Source: JBIOXB01 sp050732395
GTDB lineage: Bacteria > Zhuqueibacterota > Zhuqueibacteria > Zhuqueibacterales > Zhuqueibacteraceae
Reading direction: 5' to 3'
Length of the DNA stretch: 64,000 nt
Assembly: GCA_050732395.1 (NCBI GenBank)
Contig: JBOHQX010000078.1
Span: forward strand, 16,500 to 80,499
This document shows positions 9,787 through 18,646 of this stretch, piece after piece. The notes below the pieces were generated by a model. The model was given only the letters and a program-made list of their open reading frames with translations. It searched no databases and was not told where the DNA came from. The first letter of the stretch is position 1, and every line of letters begins with the position of its first letter. A program made the position numbers and the translations under genes.

Positions 9787-9877
9787 GGTATCTCCCTTTT
9801 TCAACTGGACAAGATCACATCTAAAGTTGCCTGCCAGCCAAACAAATGTTCGGCTTGCACTTCCCATCAATGAGAAG

Positions 9878-10429
9878 CTACTCCAGCTCCTCCGCCCGCC
9901 ACCCGCGACGCGGGTGCGCACCAATTGTCGCCAAAACTTTGTCAACGAACGACTGTACGTATTCGCTAACGGTTTTGGGCAGAAAATACAGCGGAGGGGA
10001 AATCGGCATAATGATCACGCCGTCGCGGGAAAGCTTCAAACATTGTTCCAGGGCGAGAGAAGAGAGCGGCGTTTCGCGCAGACATAACACCATTTTGAAT
10101 CTTTCTTTCAAGGCCACTTGCGCCGCGCGCGTGATCAGGGTGTCGCCCAGGCCTGAAGCGATTTTTCCCAGTGTAGAAATCGTGCAGGGAATGATCACGT
10201 AAGCATCGAGATGATTGCTGCCGCTGGCGAGGGGCGCGTGCAAATCTTCGTTGGAAAAAATTTTTTTGACGTACGGCTGGAGATCGCGCTCTGCCATCGC
10301 CATTTCATCTTGCAAAACCACTTTCCCCCATTTGCTTGTGACCAGGAATTTGTCGCCGGGACATTGTTTGACAAACTCCACGGCATACACCGCGCCGGAG
10401 GAGCCCGTGATGCCGATCCCAATCCTCAT
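9878..10429 (-). CDS. ubiX: flavin prenyltransferase UbiX
   Basis: UbiX attaches a dimethylallyl group to FMN to make the prenyl-FMN cofactor used by UbiD-type decarboxylases. The 183-residue protein has the full family length and the N-terminal FMN-binding GITGSSGAVYAVEFV, the middle IIPCTISTLGKIASGLGDTL and the late LCLRETPLSSLALEQCL segment. The ATG at 10429 overlaps the stop of ubiA by four bases. Paired with a UbiA-type prenyltransferase it points to quinone synthesis; in this group the futalosine route to menaquinone is the likely setting. No ubiD gene is in the window. Confidence 0.93.
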   Translation of the reverse strand: MRIGIGITGSSGAVYAVEFVKQCPGDKFLVTSKWGKVVLQDEMAMAERDLQPYVKKIFSNEDLHAPLASGSNHLDAYVIIPCTISTLGKIASGLGDTLITRAAQVALKERFKMVLCLRETPLSSLALEQCLKLSRDGVIIMPISPPLYFLPKTVSEYVQSFVDKVLATIGAHPRRGWRAEELE

Positions 10430-11283
10430 CGCCAGCTCACTCCCGCCGCGACCATGGCGAAGATGACGAACCCGAGCACGGCGTTGATCTTGAAGAACGC
10501 CAGCTCGACGTCGCCGGCTTTGGCGTGTTCCAAATAAAGAAGGTAACCAGCGCCGGCCAAAAAAGGCAAGGCCAGCCACGAGCGCAGGTAAAGCGCAAAA
10601 ATCAAAATCAACACGAGGAAAGCGGCGGCATGCAGGTAGCCCGAAATGCGCAAAGCGCGCTGCTTGCCGAGCACGGCCGGCAAGGAATACAGGTTGGCTC
10701 GGCGATCGAATTGTTCGTCGAGCGTGGCATAAATGATGTCGAAGCCGGCGACCCACAACATCGTGAATAAACCGAGCACGAAACCGGGGAGAATGTCTTC
10801 CAGCGATTGCGTCACCGCCACCCAGCCGGCGAGCGGGGCCATCGCCAATCCCAAGCCTACGCCGAAGTGCGCGAGCCGGGTGAAGCGTTTCATATATGGA
10901 TAAAACACAAAAATCGCGAGCGGTAACGGCGACCACCTCAGGCAGAAGCGTCCAATGAGCGCGGCGCTGCTAAAATACAACAGCAGCCCCAGCCCCAGCA
11001 CGCAATAGGCTTCAGATAATTTCATACGGCCGGCTGGCAGCTCCCGGACTGCGGTACGCGCGTTGTTTTCGTCGATTTTGCGATCGATGATACGGTTCAG
11101 AGCCAGTGCCGTGGTGCGCGCGCCGACGGCGGCGAGCAGCATCAGGCCGGCAAGCCTCCAGGAAATCGCGCCGCCCGCAAGAGACCGGCGCCCGGCCGCG
11201 AGGAATGCACCGGCGAAAATAAGCGGAAGCGAAAACAGCGTGTGCTCAATTTTGACGAAACGCATCAGAGTTGAAAATTGCAC
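10426..11283 (-). CDS. ubiA: UbiA-family aromatic prenyltransferase (UbiA/MqnP-like)
   Basis: The 285-residue membrane protein transfers a polyprenyl chain to an aromatic acid during quinone synthesis. The first aspartate-rich site is NRIIDRKIDENNARTAVRE and the second lies in DIIYATLDEQFDRRANLYS; about eight hydrophobic helices surround them. The GTG at 11283 is chosen because GGAGG lies 8 bases upstream on the minus strand; an ATG at 11265 is the alternative. It heads the minus-strand run ubiA-ubiX-secreted protein-protease. Whether its substrate is 4-hydroxybenzoate or the futalosine-route 1,4-dihydroxy-6-naphthoate cannot be told from sequence; the FCB context favours the latter (MqnP). 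Confidence 0.88.
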   Translation of the reverse strand: MQFSTLMRFVKIEHTLFSLPLIFAGAFLAAGRRSLAGGAISWRLAGLMLLAAVGARTTALALNRIIDRKIDENNARTAVRELPAGRMKLSEAYCVLGLGLLLYFSSAALIGRFCLRWSPLPLAIFVFYPYMKRFTRLAHFGVGLGLAMAPLAGWVAVTQSLEDILPGFVLGLFTMLWVAGFDIIYATLDEQFDRRANLYSLPAVLGKQRALRISGYLHAAAFLVLILIFALYLRSWLALPFLAGAGYLLYLEHAKAGDVELAFFKINAVLGFVIFAMVAAGVSWR

Positions 11284-11513
11284 GGCCTCGGCCTCCGTAA
11301 TGAATGCGCAACGCCCTGCCGGTGATTTTGCCCGGGCGGGGGGATCCGGTCAGATGCAGTAGAATACCGGCATGCGACAACGTCCTTCGAAAGATAAAGA
11401 GTTTTTCGCTAGAAGCCAAGCCGGAAACGCAAGAGATTTTGCTTGCAAGTATGGGTGAAAAACGATACACTAAATGTCATTCTCTTGCTCACAAGATCGG
11501 TTGTAGACGATTC

Positions 11514-12557
11514 ATGCCAGCGCCAACCTGCGTCGATCTTCGCAGCGACACCGTCACCAAGCCAACGCCGGAGATGCGGCAGGCACTCGCCGCGGCGGAA
11601 GTGGGCGACGACGTGTTTGAAGAAGATCCGACCGTCAATCTTTTGCAGGAAAACGTCGCCGAGCTGCTCGGCAAGGAAGCGGCTTTGTTCGTGGCCAGCG
11701 GCACGATGGGCAATCAAATCTGTTTGCGCTGCCTCACGGAGCCGGGGGACGAAGTGATTTGCGAAGCCGGGGCGCACTTTCTGCATTATGAGAGCGGCGC
11801 AATCGCGGCGTTGAGCGGCATTCATGCGCGCACGATCGCCGGTACGCGCGGTGTCATCACCGCAGAACAGATTCATCCTTTGATTCGACCGCCGGCGCAT
11901 TACATGCCCGTAACAAAAGTGATTGCGCTGGAGAACACCCACAACAGCGCCGGGGGTACGATTTTTCCCTTAGCGGAAATTTCCGCCATTGCCGCACTGG
12001 CACGACAGCGAGAGCTCAAGATGCATCTCGATGGCGCGCGCCTGTGGAATGCATGCGCCGCCACCGGCCTCGACCCGCGCGATTTTGCCGAAGCATTCGA
12101 TTCGGTGTCCGTTTGTTTTTCGAAAGGGTTGGGGGCGCCCGTGGGCTCTGCGCTCGCGGGCAGTAAGGCTCTTATTGCAAAAGCCCGGCGCATACGCAAA
12201 ATGTTAGGCGGCGGTATGCGGCAAGCCGGAATCCTGGCTGCGGCGGCGCTGCATGCCTTGCAGCATCATCGCCAGCGATTGCACGCCGATCACACCCATG
12301 CACGGAAGCTTGCAGAAAACGCCGCGGACTTGCCGGGCGTTCAAATTGATTTGGACTGCGTACAAACAAATATCGTGATTATGAATATTACCCGCTCCAA
12401 GCTTGACGCCATGACAGCAGTTGCCGAGCTGCGTCGTGAAGGTGTTCTGGTGGTAGCGTTGGGACCGCATCTCCTGCGCGCCGTCACGCATCTCGACGTT
12501 TCTTCTGCAGGAATCGATCATGCCCTCACGGCTTTTCGCAAAGTGTTTCGAAGTTGA
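11514..12557 (+). CDS. ltaE: low-specificity L-threonine aldolase
   Basis: This PLP enzyme splits threonine or allo-threonine into glycine and acetaldehyde. The 347-residue product has the family opening DLRSDTVTKPTPEMRQAL right after the start, GDDVFEEDPTVN, the ENTHNSAGG segment, LDGARLWNA, and the PLP lysine Lys204 in CFSKGLGAPVGS. The ATG at 11514 is chosen because family members begin just before DLRSDTVT; the frame is open upstream (an ATG at 11451) and the ribosome site at 11514 is weak. It is transcribed divergently from ubiA; the 230 bases between hold the promoters of both, but no convincing pair of boxes was identified. Confidence 0.92.
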   Translation: MPAPTCVDLRSDTVTKPTPEMRQALAAAEVGDDVFEEDPTVNLLQENVAELLGKEAALFVASGTMGNQICLRCLTEPGDEVICEAGAHFLHYESGAIAALSGIHARTIAGTRGVITAEQIHPLIRPPAHYMPVTKVIALENTHNSAGGTIFPLAEISAIAALARQRELKMHLDGARLWNACAATGLDPRDFAEAFDSVSVCFSKGLGAPVGSALAGSKALIAKARRIRKMLGGGMRQAGILAAAALHALQHHRQRLHADHTHARKLAENAADLPGVQIDLDCVQTNIVIMNITRSKLDAMTAVAELRREGVLVVALGPHLLRAVTHLDVSSAGIDHALTAFRKVFRS

Positions 12558-12579
12558 GCTGAACTCTCTGCGAGATGGG

Positions 12580-13887
12580 ATGATTTTTAAACGACCTTCG
12601 CACAAATTTCAGATTACGCTGCTCGGCTTGGCGGCAGCCCGAAGTTTTGTGAGCTGGGTTTGTCGCAAAGTGGGTATAGTATTTGTCTTTTTTTTATTCT
12701 CGCTCGTTCACCCCCCTCCGCTTTCTGCCCAGATTCCCAGCACCTATCAAAGCCATTACGTCATCGCCGGAAAACTATCCGGCAGAGAAGATTATCGTCA
12801 TTTGACCATCAATACCTCCTCCGGTATCGTGCTGGTGGAGAACCATAGCGCTACGGTTCCCTTCGAGATTTTGGAAAGCAACGAGCAACGCGTGCGGCTG
12901 ATCTTCACGAAATTGCATCCAGGAGCGTCGCCCTCAAATTCATCTGTGGTTGCGGATTTTCCTATTGGCGTCGAGATTCGCTTTTATACCACCGAGCGCA
13001 GCCTGGTGAGCGCGTTCCTATTGGAGGAAGTGGATTATGCCGAGCTCGACAACGAAGCTTCCGCCATGGAAATCGAAAAGGCCAAGAAAAACTACCGCAT
13101 TTTGCCGACCCGTCCAGAGCCCAACCTGGTCGAGATGATCTGTTATAATTTTGCGCATCCGTTTTTGCGCGAGAAAGCGCTGCGACAGGCGCTGTCTTAT
13201 GCCGTGAACAAGGAAAAAATCAAAAAGCAGTTCTTGCTGGACAAGGCCGATGTCGCGCGCGGCCCCTTCGAGAAATCCAGCCGGTTGGCGGCTTCGGGCA
13301 TGCGCGAGTTCGGCTACAGTCCCAGGACCTCGATCACCCTCCTGGAAAAGGCGGGCTGGCGGGAAATCGACTACGATCGCGTGCGGTTGCGCAACGGCCA
13401 GCCGATGCGTTTCCGGTTGTTCTTTCCGCAAGGCCTGCGTTTGAGCGAACAGCTCGTGCGCCAGATCAAAATCGATTGGAATCAGATCGGCATCGACGTG
13501 GTGCCCGTGCCGTTGAGCGCCGCTGCTCTGAACGATTCTTTGCGGCGCGGCCGTTTCGACGCGGTGCTGCTGCGCCACCAGTTCGAAGAATCGCTCGAGG
13601 AGCTGACGGGATTTTTTGGCGATGGCGCCGGGCGAGGCATGTTCAGTTACACCAATGCGCGCTATCATCATATCGTCAAATTCAGCCGTAGCTTCAATAG
13701 TCCGGAAGAAATTCGCATGCAGATCATGAATCTGCAATTGTTGATGAACGAGGATCAGGCGGCGACTTTCTTGTTTCATCCCTGGCTGACCTTTCACGTC
13801 ATGAACGCCGCGAAATTCACGAATTTTATCGGCGCCGAGGGCTTGCCCAAGCCGTTTGAAGAATGGGTTATTCGCCACCGACCGTGA
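12580..13887 (+). CDS. exported solute-binding-like protein (SBP family 5 C-terminal part), partner of histidine kinase
   Basis: The 435-residue protein has an N-terminal hydrophobic stretch (about residues 12-45, ending near PPPLSAQ) that fits a signal peptide. Residues about 180-430 resemble the second half of oligopeptide/nickel binding proteins (family 5): REKALRQALSYAVNKEKI, ITLLEKAGW, QLVRQIKIDWNQIGIDV and FDAVLLRHQFEE. The N-terminal half does not look like the usual lobe I and the total is shorter than typical members (about 500-600). No permease or ATPase gene is nearby; the next gene, only 9 bases downstream, is a sensor kinase. It may serve as a ligand-sensing periplasmic partner rather than a transport protein. 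The ATG at 12580 lies just after ltaE ends. Confidence 0.7.
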   Translation: MIFKRPSHKFQITLLGLAAARSFVSWVCRKVGIVFVFFLFSLVHPPPLSAQIPSTYQSHYVIAGKLSGREDYRHLTINTSSGIVLVENHSATVPFEILESNEQRVRLIFTKLHPGASPSNSSVVADFPIGVEIRFYTTERSLVSAFLLEEVDYAELDNEASAMEIEKAKKNYRILPTRPEPNLVEMICYNFAHPFLREKALRQALSYAVNKEKIKKQFLLDKADVARGPFEKSSRLAASGMREFGYSPRTSITLLEKAGWREIDYDRVRLRNGQPMRFRLFFPQGLRLSEQLVRQIKIDWNQIGIDVVPVPLSAAALNDSLRRGRFDAVLLRHQFEESLEELTGFFGDGAGRGMFSYTNARYHHIVKFSRSFNSPEEIRMQIMNLQLLMNEDQAATFLFHPWLTFHVMNAAKFTNFIGAEGLPKPFEEWVIRHRP

Positions 13888-13896
13888 GTTGATGCG

Positions 13897-15675
13897 ATGT
13901 TGATCCCTCGAGTTCCCGTTATTCATCGTTTTTTCACGCGCCTGCTGATTTCGCATATTTTGCTGGTTTCAGTGCCGCTGCTGATTTCGGGCTTTTTTCT
14001 GGTGAATGCGGCGCAAAAAGCCATTGAAGAGACGATACTGAAAAGAAATCTGGAGCTGGCGCGACGCTCGTCCTGGCTGATTCACTCCACGATTGGCCGC
14101 GGCCGCGATCTGCTGCGCCTGGGCGCCATGAATCCGACTTTTTTTCGCGGCGATCGCTTGAGTCAGGAAATGACCATTAACAACATCGTGAATCAATTTC
14201 CGCTTTTCAAAAAACTCTCGATTCTGGATACCACGGGTACAACCACCAGCTCGACGGCCTATGGCGTTTTGGGCGAAGTGCGGTATATTCGTGAAGCGCT
14301 GGCGAACATCGCGCGGCGGCAAAGCTACACCTCCGAAGTTTATATTTCGGAAGAGAAACTGCCGCTGATGGACATTGCCGAGCCGATCTTTGTTTTGAAT
14401 GAAGTAGAAGGGGCGCTATGGGCAGAAGTCGATTTGAAGACGATCTGGGCGCTGGTCGACAGCAGCGTGGTCGGTGAGATGGGCGAGGCGTTCATTTTTC
14501 GCGCCGACGGGCAGTACCTCGCGCATTCCGATCGCAAAAAAGTACTCGAGCGCCAGCAGTTTCAAGAAAAGGACATTCTGTCGGATATCATGAACGGCCG
14601 CAGCGGACACAAGATTTACGCTAACCAACAGGGCGTGGAGATGATCGCGGCGTACGCTGCCATCCCGGAAGAAAAATGGGGCGCAGTCATTCAACAGCCG
14701 GCCAGCGAGGCTTTTGCCTCCGCGCGTTTGTTACGCCTCCAGATTTTCCTTTTGATGATCGGCAGCATCATCGGCGCGGCCATCATTGCCACGGTGTATA
14801 CCCGCCAAATCGTCAAGCCGGTCAATCAGCTCATTCACGGCATCGAGCGGATTGCCCAGGGCGATTTGAGCCACCGCATTTTGCGCCGCGGCCGGGACGA
14901 ACTGGGCACTCTGGCGCTGCATTTCAACGCCATGGCCGCCAAATTGCTCAAGAGCCAGAAACGGCTGAAACGCAGCGAGCGCTTGGAAACCTTGAACAAG
15001 CTGGCTTCCGTCCTGTCACACGAGATTCGAAATCCGCTCAATTCCATGGTCATCAACACGCAGCTTATGTTGCGCGAATTTCGGAAACCCGAAATCGATG
15101 CCGAGAAGCTGGAGCATTTTCATCGCATCCTTTCTTCTGAAATTCGCCGCGTGGACGATCTGGTCAGCAACTTCCTGTTACTGGCGCGTCCGCCCAAGCT
15201 GGAAAAATCCCCGCAGAAAATAAGCACGCTGCTCGACAATCTCATCAAAGTAGAGATACCCGAGGTCTTGCCCAAAGGCATCCGGGTTACGCGCCGCTAC
15301 CGCGCGCCCGACCTTCGGCTCAACGTTGATGGCAACAAAATCTATCAAGTCTTTTTGAACGTCTTTTTGAATGCCGTGCAAGCAATGCCAGGCGGTGGGC
15401 ATTTGATCGTCGCCCTGGACAAACGCACGCGCAAAACCAATGAACGCGCGCGAGATTACGCCGTCATTTCCTTTACCGATACCGGCAAAGGCATCGAGTC
15501 GGAAGATGTGCCTAAAATTTTCGATTTCTATTTCTCAACCAAGAAGAATGGCACGGGGATCGGGTTGGCAATTGCCTTGCAAATTATTGAAAAACATGGT
15601 GGTACTATCAAAGTCCACAGCTCGGTTGGGCGTGGCAGTCGATTTTCGATTCTATTACCATTGGATAAGGCATAA
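13897..15675 (+). CDS. membrane sensor histidine kinase (extracellular sensor, HAMP, HisKA, HATPase)
   Basis: The 592-residue kinase has a transmembrane helix at about residues 17-38, an extracytoplasmic sensor of roughly 250 residues that looks like a double-Cache domain, a second helix near 288-310 and a HAMP domain to about 363. The phosphorylated histidine is His375 in LASVLSHEIRNPLNSM. The ATPase domain has the N-box NVFLNAVQAMPGGG, the G1 box DTGKGIESEDV and the G2 box GTGIGLAIALQIIEKHGG. It begins 9 bases after the solute-binding-like gene, so the two are likely co-transcribed and may form one sensory unit. No response regulator gene is in the window. The ligand is unknown. Confidence 0.9.
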   Translation: MLIPRVPVIHRFFTRLLISHILLVSVPLLISGFFLVNAAQKAIEETILKRNLELARRSSWLIHSTIGRGRDLLRLGAMNPTFFRGDRLSQEMTINNIVNQFPLFKKLSILDTTGTTTSSTAYGVLGEVRYIREALANIARRQSYTSEVYISEEKLPLMDIAEPIFVLNEVEGALWAEVDLKTIWALVDSSVVGEMGEAFIFRADGQYLAHSDRKKVLERQQFQEKDILSDIMNGRSGHKIYANQQGVEMIAAYAAIPEEKWGAVIQQPASEAFASARLLRLQIFLLMIGSIIGAAIIATVYTRQIVKPVNQLIHGIERIAQGDLSHRILRRGRDELGTLALHFNAMAAKLLKSQKRLKRSERLETLNKLASVLSHEIRNPLNSMVINTQLMLREFRKPEIDAEKLEHFHRILSSEIRRVDDLVSNFLLLARPPKLEKSPQKISTLLDNLIKVEIPEVLPKGIRVTRRYRAPDLRLNVDGNKIYQVFLNVFLNAVQAMPGGGHLIVALDKRTRKTNERARDYAVISFTDTGKGIESEDVPKIFDFYFSTKKNGTGIGLAIALQIIEKHGGTIKVHSSVGRGSRFSILLPLDKA

Positions 15676-15710
15676 TGAAAAAATTTCAGAATAAATTTTC
15701 GTCATATCTC

Positions 15711-15739
15711 TTGACAAACGATGGCTGATAGCGTATATT
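15711..15739 (+). promoter_or_regulatory. candidate sigma-70-type promoter upstream of rpsU
   Basis: TTGACA (15711-15716) and TATATT (15734-15739) are separated by exactly 17 bases, a near-consensus vegetative promoter. The next coding sequence is rpsU at 16076, which would give a leader of about 330 nucleotides. A second TTGACA at 15794 has a weaker TATTGC partner at 17-base spacing. FCB bacteria often use different boxes, so activity is inferred. Confidence 0.55.
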
Positions 15740-16075
15740 TATTATTGTATTTTTTTGCCCAACATACAACAGAAGTTCTAGTTTTTTAACAAGTTGACAA
15801 GTGATTTTGGCGCAACTATTGCATTATAAGCGCACATCTCGTTCGTTACGTTCAATTTTCATGACAGTTTTGTTGGCTCTGGTGATCAAAGGGGTACACA
15901 GATTAGAGGGTATGTCTCCAGCTTAAGAAATTGCATTTCAACACAATTATATACTTTTGCAGAGTTTGGAACTTTCTCCGCACTGCTACAGTATAGAAAA
16001 TAAGTTGTGGCAGCAGTGAAAATCTGATCTCTTCATCATAAAATCCCGAGATCGTGCTGGGAGAAAGGATGTTCT
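15740..16075 (+). other. gene-free leader region of rpsU with a hairpin
   Basis: No coding sequence is supported here. The stretch is AT-rich compared with its neighbours and contains a hairpin, CACTGCT (15981-15987) pairing with AGCAGTG (16012-16018), which ends 57 bases before the rpsU start. It could be an autoregulatory leader or a small RNA; I see no match to a named RNA family. Confidence 0.4.
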
Positions 16076-16270
16076 ATGGTCAGGGTTGTTGTTGGAGAAA
16101 GGGAAGCGCTGGACCGCGCGATTATGAGATTCAAGCGTAAATGTGATCGTGCGGGCATACTCCGTGACTTCAAGAGGTCTACTTATTACATAAAACCTAG
16201 TCAAAGGAGACGCATCAGAAAAGAAAAGGCCATACGCAGGACGCACAGACAACAAGCTCATGAATTTTGA
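16076..16270 (+). CDS. rpsU: 30S ribosomal protein bS21
   Basis: The 64-residue basic protein matches bS21 over its whole length: VRVVVGEREALDRAIMRFKRKC, then GILRDFKRSTYYIKPSQRRR and an Arg/Lys-rich tail. bS21 binds the small subunit and helps initiation on mRNA. GGGAGAAAGGA lies upstream of the ATG as a strong ribosome site. It stands 156 bases before the primary sigma factor gene, a pairing related to the rpsU-dnaG-rpoD order of proteobacteria, but dnaG is absent between them. Confidence 0.95.
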   Translation: MVRVVVGEREALDRAIMRFKRKCDRAGILRDFKRSTYYIKPSQRRRIRKEKAIRRTHRQQAHEF

Positions 16271-16426
16271 GCGCATATAACCACGCCACCTCAAGAGTTT
16301 AGCGCAGCCATGCATGGCAACGGTTTATGTTCGTTACATATGGCTTGATGTTTGCTGAATTATTTGATAGGTGAAATGAATTCGGACTCTTTTTATTCTT
16401 TTGGCTGAGTGCCAAGTTAGGTAGTT

Positions 16427-17263
16427 ATGGAGAATCGCACCAAACAATCTATTGAAAAATATCTCGAAGAGATCGGCGGATATTCGCCGCTGCCTCCGGA
16501 AGAGGAAGTTGAGCTCGCACGCAGAATTCGCAAAAGCGACTCCCAGGCTCTCGACAAGCTCGTCAAAGCTAACCTGCGTTTCGTGATCAGTGTGGCAAAG
16601 GAATACCAGGGACAGGGGCTTCCTCTGCAAGATTTGATCAGCGAAGGCAATCTTGGTTTGATCAAAGCTGCGCAACGCTTCGATGAGACGCGCGGGTTCA
16701 AGTTCATCTCCTATGCGGTGTGGTGGATCCGGCAGTCGATTTTGCAAGCGTTGGCAGAGCAAAGCCGCGTAGTGCGTTTGCCGCTCAATCGCGTCGGCGC
16801 CATCAACAAGGTTGGCCGCGCGCTGGAAGAGCTCGAAAAGCGATTCGGCCGTGAGCCCAGCATAGAAGAAATTGCCGATAAAATGGAATTGACGTCGTTT
16901 GAAGTCGCCGACGTCATGAAAACCTCGGCACGCCACCTCTCGCTCGACGAGCCGTTCAAGGAAGAAGAAGGCAACAGCCTGCTCGATGTGTTGGAAAGCG
17001 ATCGATATGCGCCGCCGGATGATAACCTCATGCAAGAATCCTTGCAAGTGGAAATCGACAAAGTGCTTTCCACGCTGAAGGCGCGCGAATCGGAAATCAT
17101 CCGGCTGTATTTCGGCCTGGATGGCGACCGCCCTCTGACTCTGGAAGAGATCGGCGAGCACTTCAAGCTGACGCGCGAACGCGTGCGCCAGATCAAGGAA
17201 AAGGCATTGCGGCGATTGCGACATCGCTCGCGTCTCGAGCCGCTGCGCAAATACCTCGGCTGA
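16427..17263 (+). CDS. rpoD: primary-type RNA polymerase sigma factor, short form
   Basis: The 278-residue protein contains regions 1.2 to 4.2 of sigma-70: KYLEEIGGYSPLPPEEEVEL (1.2), LVKANLRFVISVAKEYQGQG and GNLGLIKAAQRFDETRGFKF (2.1-2.2), YAVWWIRQSILQALAEQSR (2.3-2.4), IRLPLNR-like VVRLPLNR (3.0), and a full helix-turn-helix TLEEIGEHFKLTRERVRQIKEKALRRLR (4.2). Region 1.1 and the non-conserved spacer are absent, as in Bacteroidetes-type housekeeping sigma factors. It is therefore probably the housekeeping factor rather than an RpoS-like one, though a second copy elsewhere cannot be excluded. A strong terminator follows. Confidence 0.88.
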   Translation: MENRTKQSIEKYLEEIGGYSPLPPEEEVELARRIRKSDSQALDKLVKANLRFVISVAKEYQGQGLPLQDLISEGNLGLIKAAQRFDETRGFKFISYAVWWIRQSILQALAEQSRVVRLPLNRVGAINKVGRALEELEKRFGREPSIEEIADKMELTSFEVADVMKTSARHLSLDEPFKEEEGNSLLDVLESDRYAPPDDNLMQESLQVEIDKVLSTLKARESEIIRLYFGLDGDRPLTLEEIGEHFKLTRERVRQIKEKALRRLRHRSRLEPLRKYLG

Positions 17264-17286
17264 TTGCAGTTCGATTTGACCATTCA

Positions 17287-17325
17287 AAAGCCCATTCCAG
17301 CCTCACGGAATGGGCTTTGCTTTTT
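17287..17325 (+). terminator. intrinsic terminator of the sigma factor gene
   Basis: AAAGCCCATTCC (17287-17298) pairs perfectly with GGAATGGGCTTT (17307-17318) around an eight-base loop, followed by GCTTTTTG. It is 24 bases after the sigma stop codon. Confidence 0.9.
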
Positions 17326-17941
17326 GAAGCCCTCCGCCCGCGTAAATTTCGAGAATTGCGCAGGGCGACATTTTCGTAATCACTTCGGCTAAAATGATGC
17401 GCAGCGTGGTCCAGTCGATGAGCGCACGTTACTTTTCTGTCGAAAGAGAGCGCCATGTCACCGGCGCAGATCAAATAATGCAATTTCTCTTACAGACTTG
17501 TCGGCAGAAAGGCAATCCTCCTCGTTCGTAACCTCTCCTCTGCAACTTAATTCCCGAATAATCATATCGCTATTTTTTGCCCTGGGCACTGGCACGGTCT
17601 TCGCAGTAAGGGAATTCAACAGATTGGGCGCCGGAAAATTTCCTTGCATTTTTGGGCGTTTGTAAACATATTCACGCGCATGAAAAAAAACTTCGACGCA
17701 TGATCCAGAAGCACTTCATCTACTCTTACAATTGAAGCTTTGACATTTGTCCGCCTATCAGCGCATGATCCTGCCCAAAAGCCGTACCGCGCATTGGTTC
17801 CAAATCATATTCCCATGAACTCAGCCGGATGGACTGCTCGCATGCCACGCCTTGTTGAATTTGCACGCCGGAATCCAAATGCGCGCGGCCTCCGGGTTTC
17901 GCCGGAGAGCCGCGGGTATATGTATACCGGCGTAATTTGAC
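17326..17941. other. 616-base stretch without a supported gene
   Basis: Short open frames exist (for example 17740-17940) but show no family signature. The stretch should hold the promoter of the polyketide operon that starts at 17942; no convincing boxes were found. Confidence 0.5.
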
Positions 17942-18646
17942 GTGTGGCTGCAACGGCGCGAATGGCACGCCGAGCTGCTGGATGATCCGGCCTTGGATGA
18001 TCCGGAAGTCTACAATGCACTCGACGGCCTGCGCAGGCTGAACTTCATCAGCCGCAGTGCGGGGATCTTGTGGGAAGAGATGAAGAACCTCGCACACAGG
18101 CGAAAACAGCAGCATCTTCGCGCTCTGGACATTGCCTGTGGCGGCGGTGACGTTCCCCTTGCGCTCATGCGGCGCGCGAAAAGAATCGGCGTTACGTTAG
18201 ATTTGGAGGCTTGCGATCGCAATCCTCGTTCTTTGGAATATGCGCGCCGATTAGCCGAGCGCGCAGGGTACGCCGTCAAATTTTTCGTGCACGATGCATT
18301 GCTCGAGCCGTTGCCCGAAGATCATGACGTCGTGATGTGCTCGTTGTTTTTGCATCATCTGCAGGAAACCCAGGCCGTTGCGCTGTTGCAGGGCATGGCC
18401 AGGGCCGCGCGAGGCCTGGTGCTGGTGAACGACATACGTCGCAGCGCCGCGAATTTCGCCATGGTCTGGCTGGGTAGCCGCTGCTTGTCCCGTTCGCCGA
18501 TCGTGCACATGGACGCAATGCTGTCCATGAAAAACGCCTTTACCAAGACTGAGCTCGCCGGACTGGCGCAGCGGGCCGGGCTCGAGAATTTTTCGATTCA
18601 CACGCACTGGCCGGCGCGTATGTTGTTGCGTTACGAAAAGACATGA
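17942..18646 (+). CDS. class I SAM-dependent methyltransferase of a type III PKS operon
   Basis: The 234-residue protein has the SAM-binding motif LDIACGGGDVPLALM, the acidic loop LEACDRNPRSL and the post-II segment DVVMCSLFLHHLQE. The opening ELLDDPALDDPEVYNALDGLRRLN is characteristic of methyltransferases encoded beside type III polyketide synthases. The GTG at 17942 is chosen because an in-frame TAA lies three codons upstream and the next Met would delete that conserved opening. Its stop overlaps the flavoprotein start by four bases. By analogy with Streptomyces SrsB it would methylate the phenolic lipid product; the substrate is inferred. Confidence 0.82.
   Translation: MWLQRREWHAELLDDPALDDPEVYNALDGLRRLNFISRSAGILWEEMKNLAHRRKQQHLRALDIACGGGDVPLALMRRAKRIGVTLDLEACDRNPRSLEYARRLAERAGYAVKFFVHDALLEPLPEDHDVVMCSLFLHHLQETQAVALLQGMARAARGLVLVNDIRRSAANFAMVWLGSRCLSRSPIVHMDAMLSMKNAFTKTELAGLAQRAGLENFSIHTHWPARMLLRYEKT

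Noticed and set aside
13018..13956. 312-codon open frame on the minus strand
   Set aside because: It is antisense to the solute-binding-like gene and the kinase start; composition is that of a shadow frame.
17740..17940. 66-codon open frame before the methyltransferase
   Set aside because: No motif, no ribosome site, and it ends directly at the real start.
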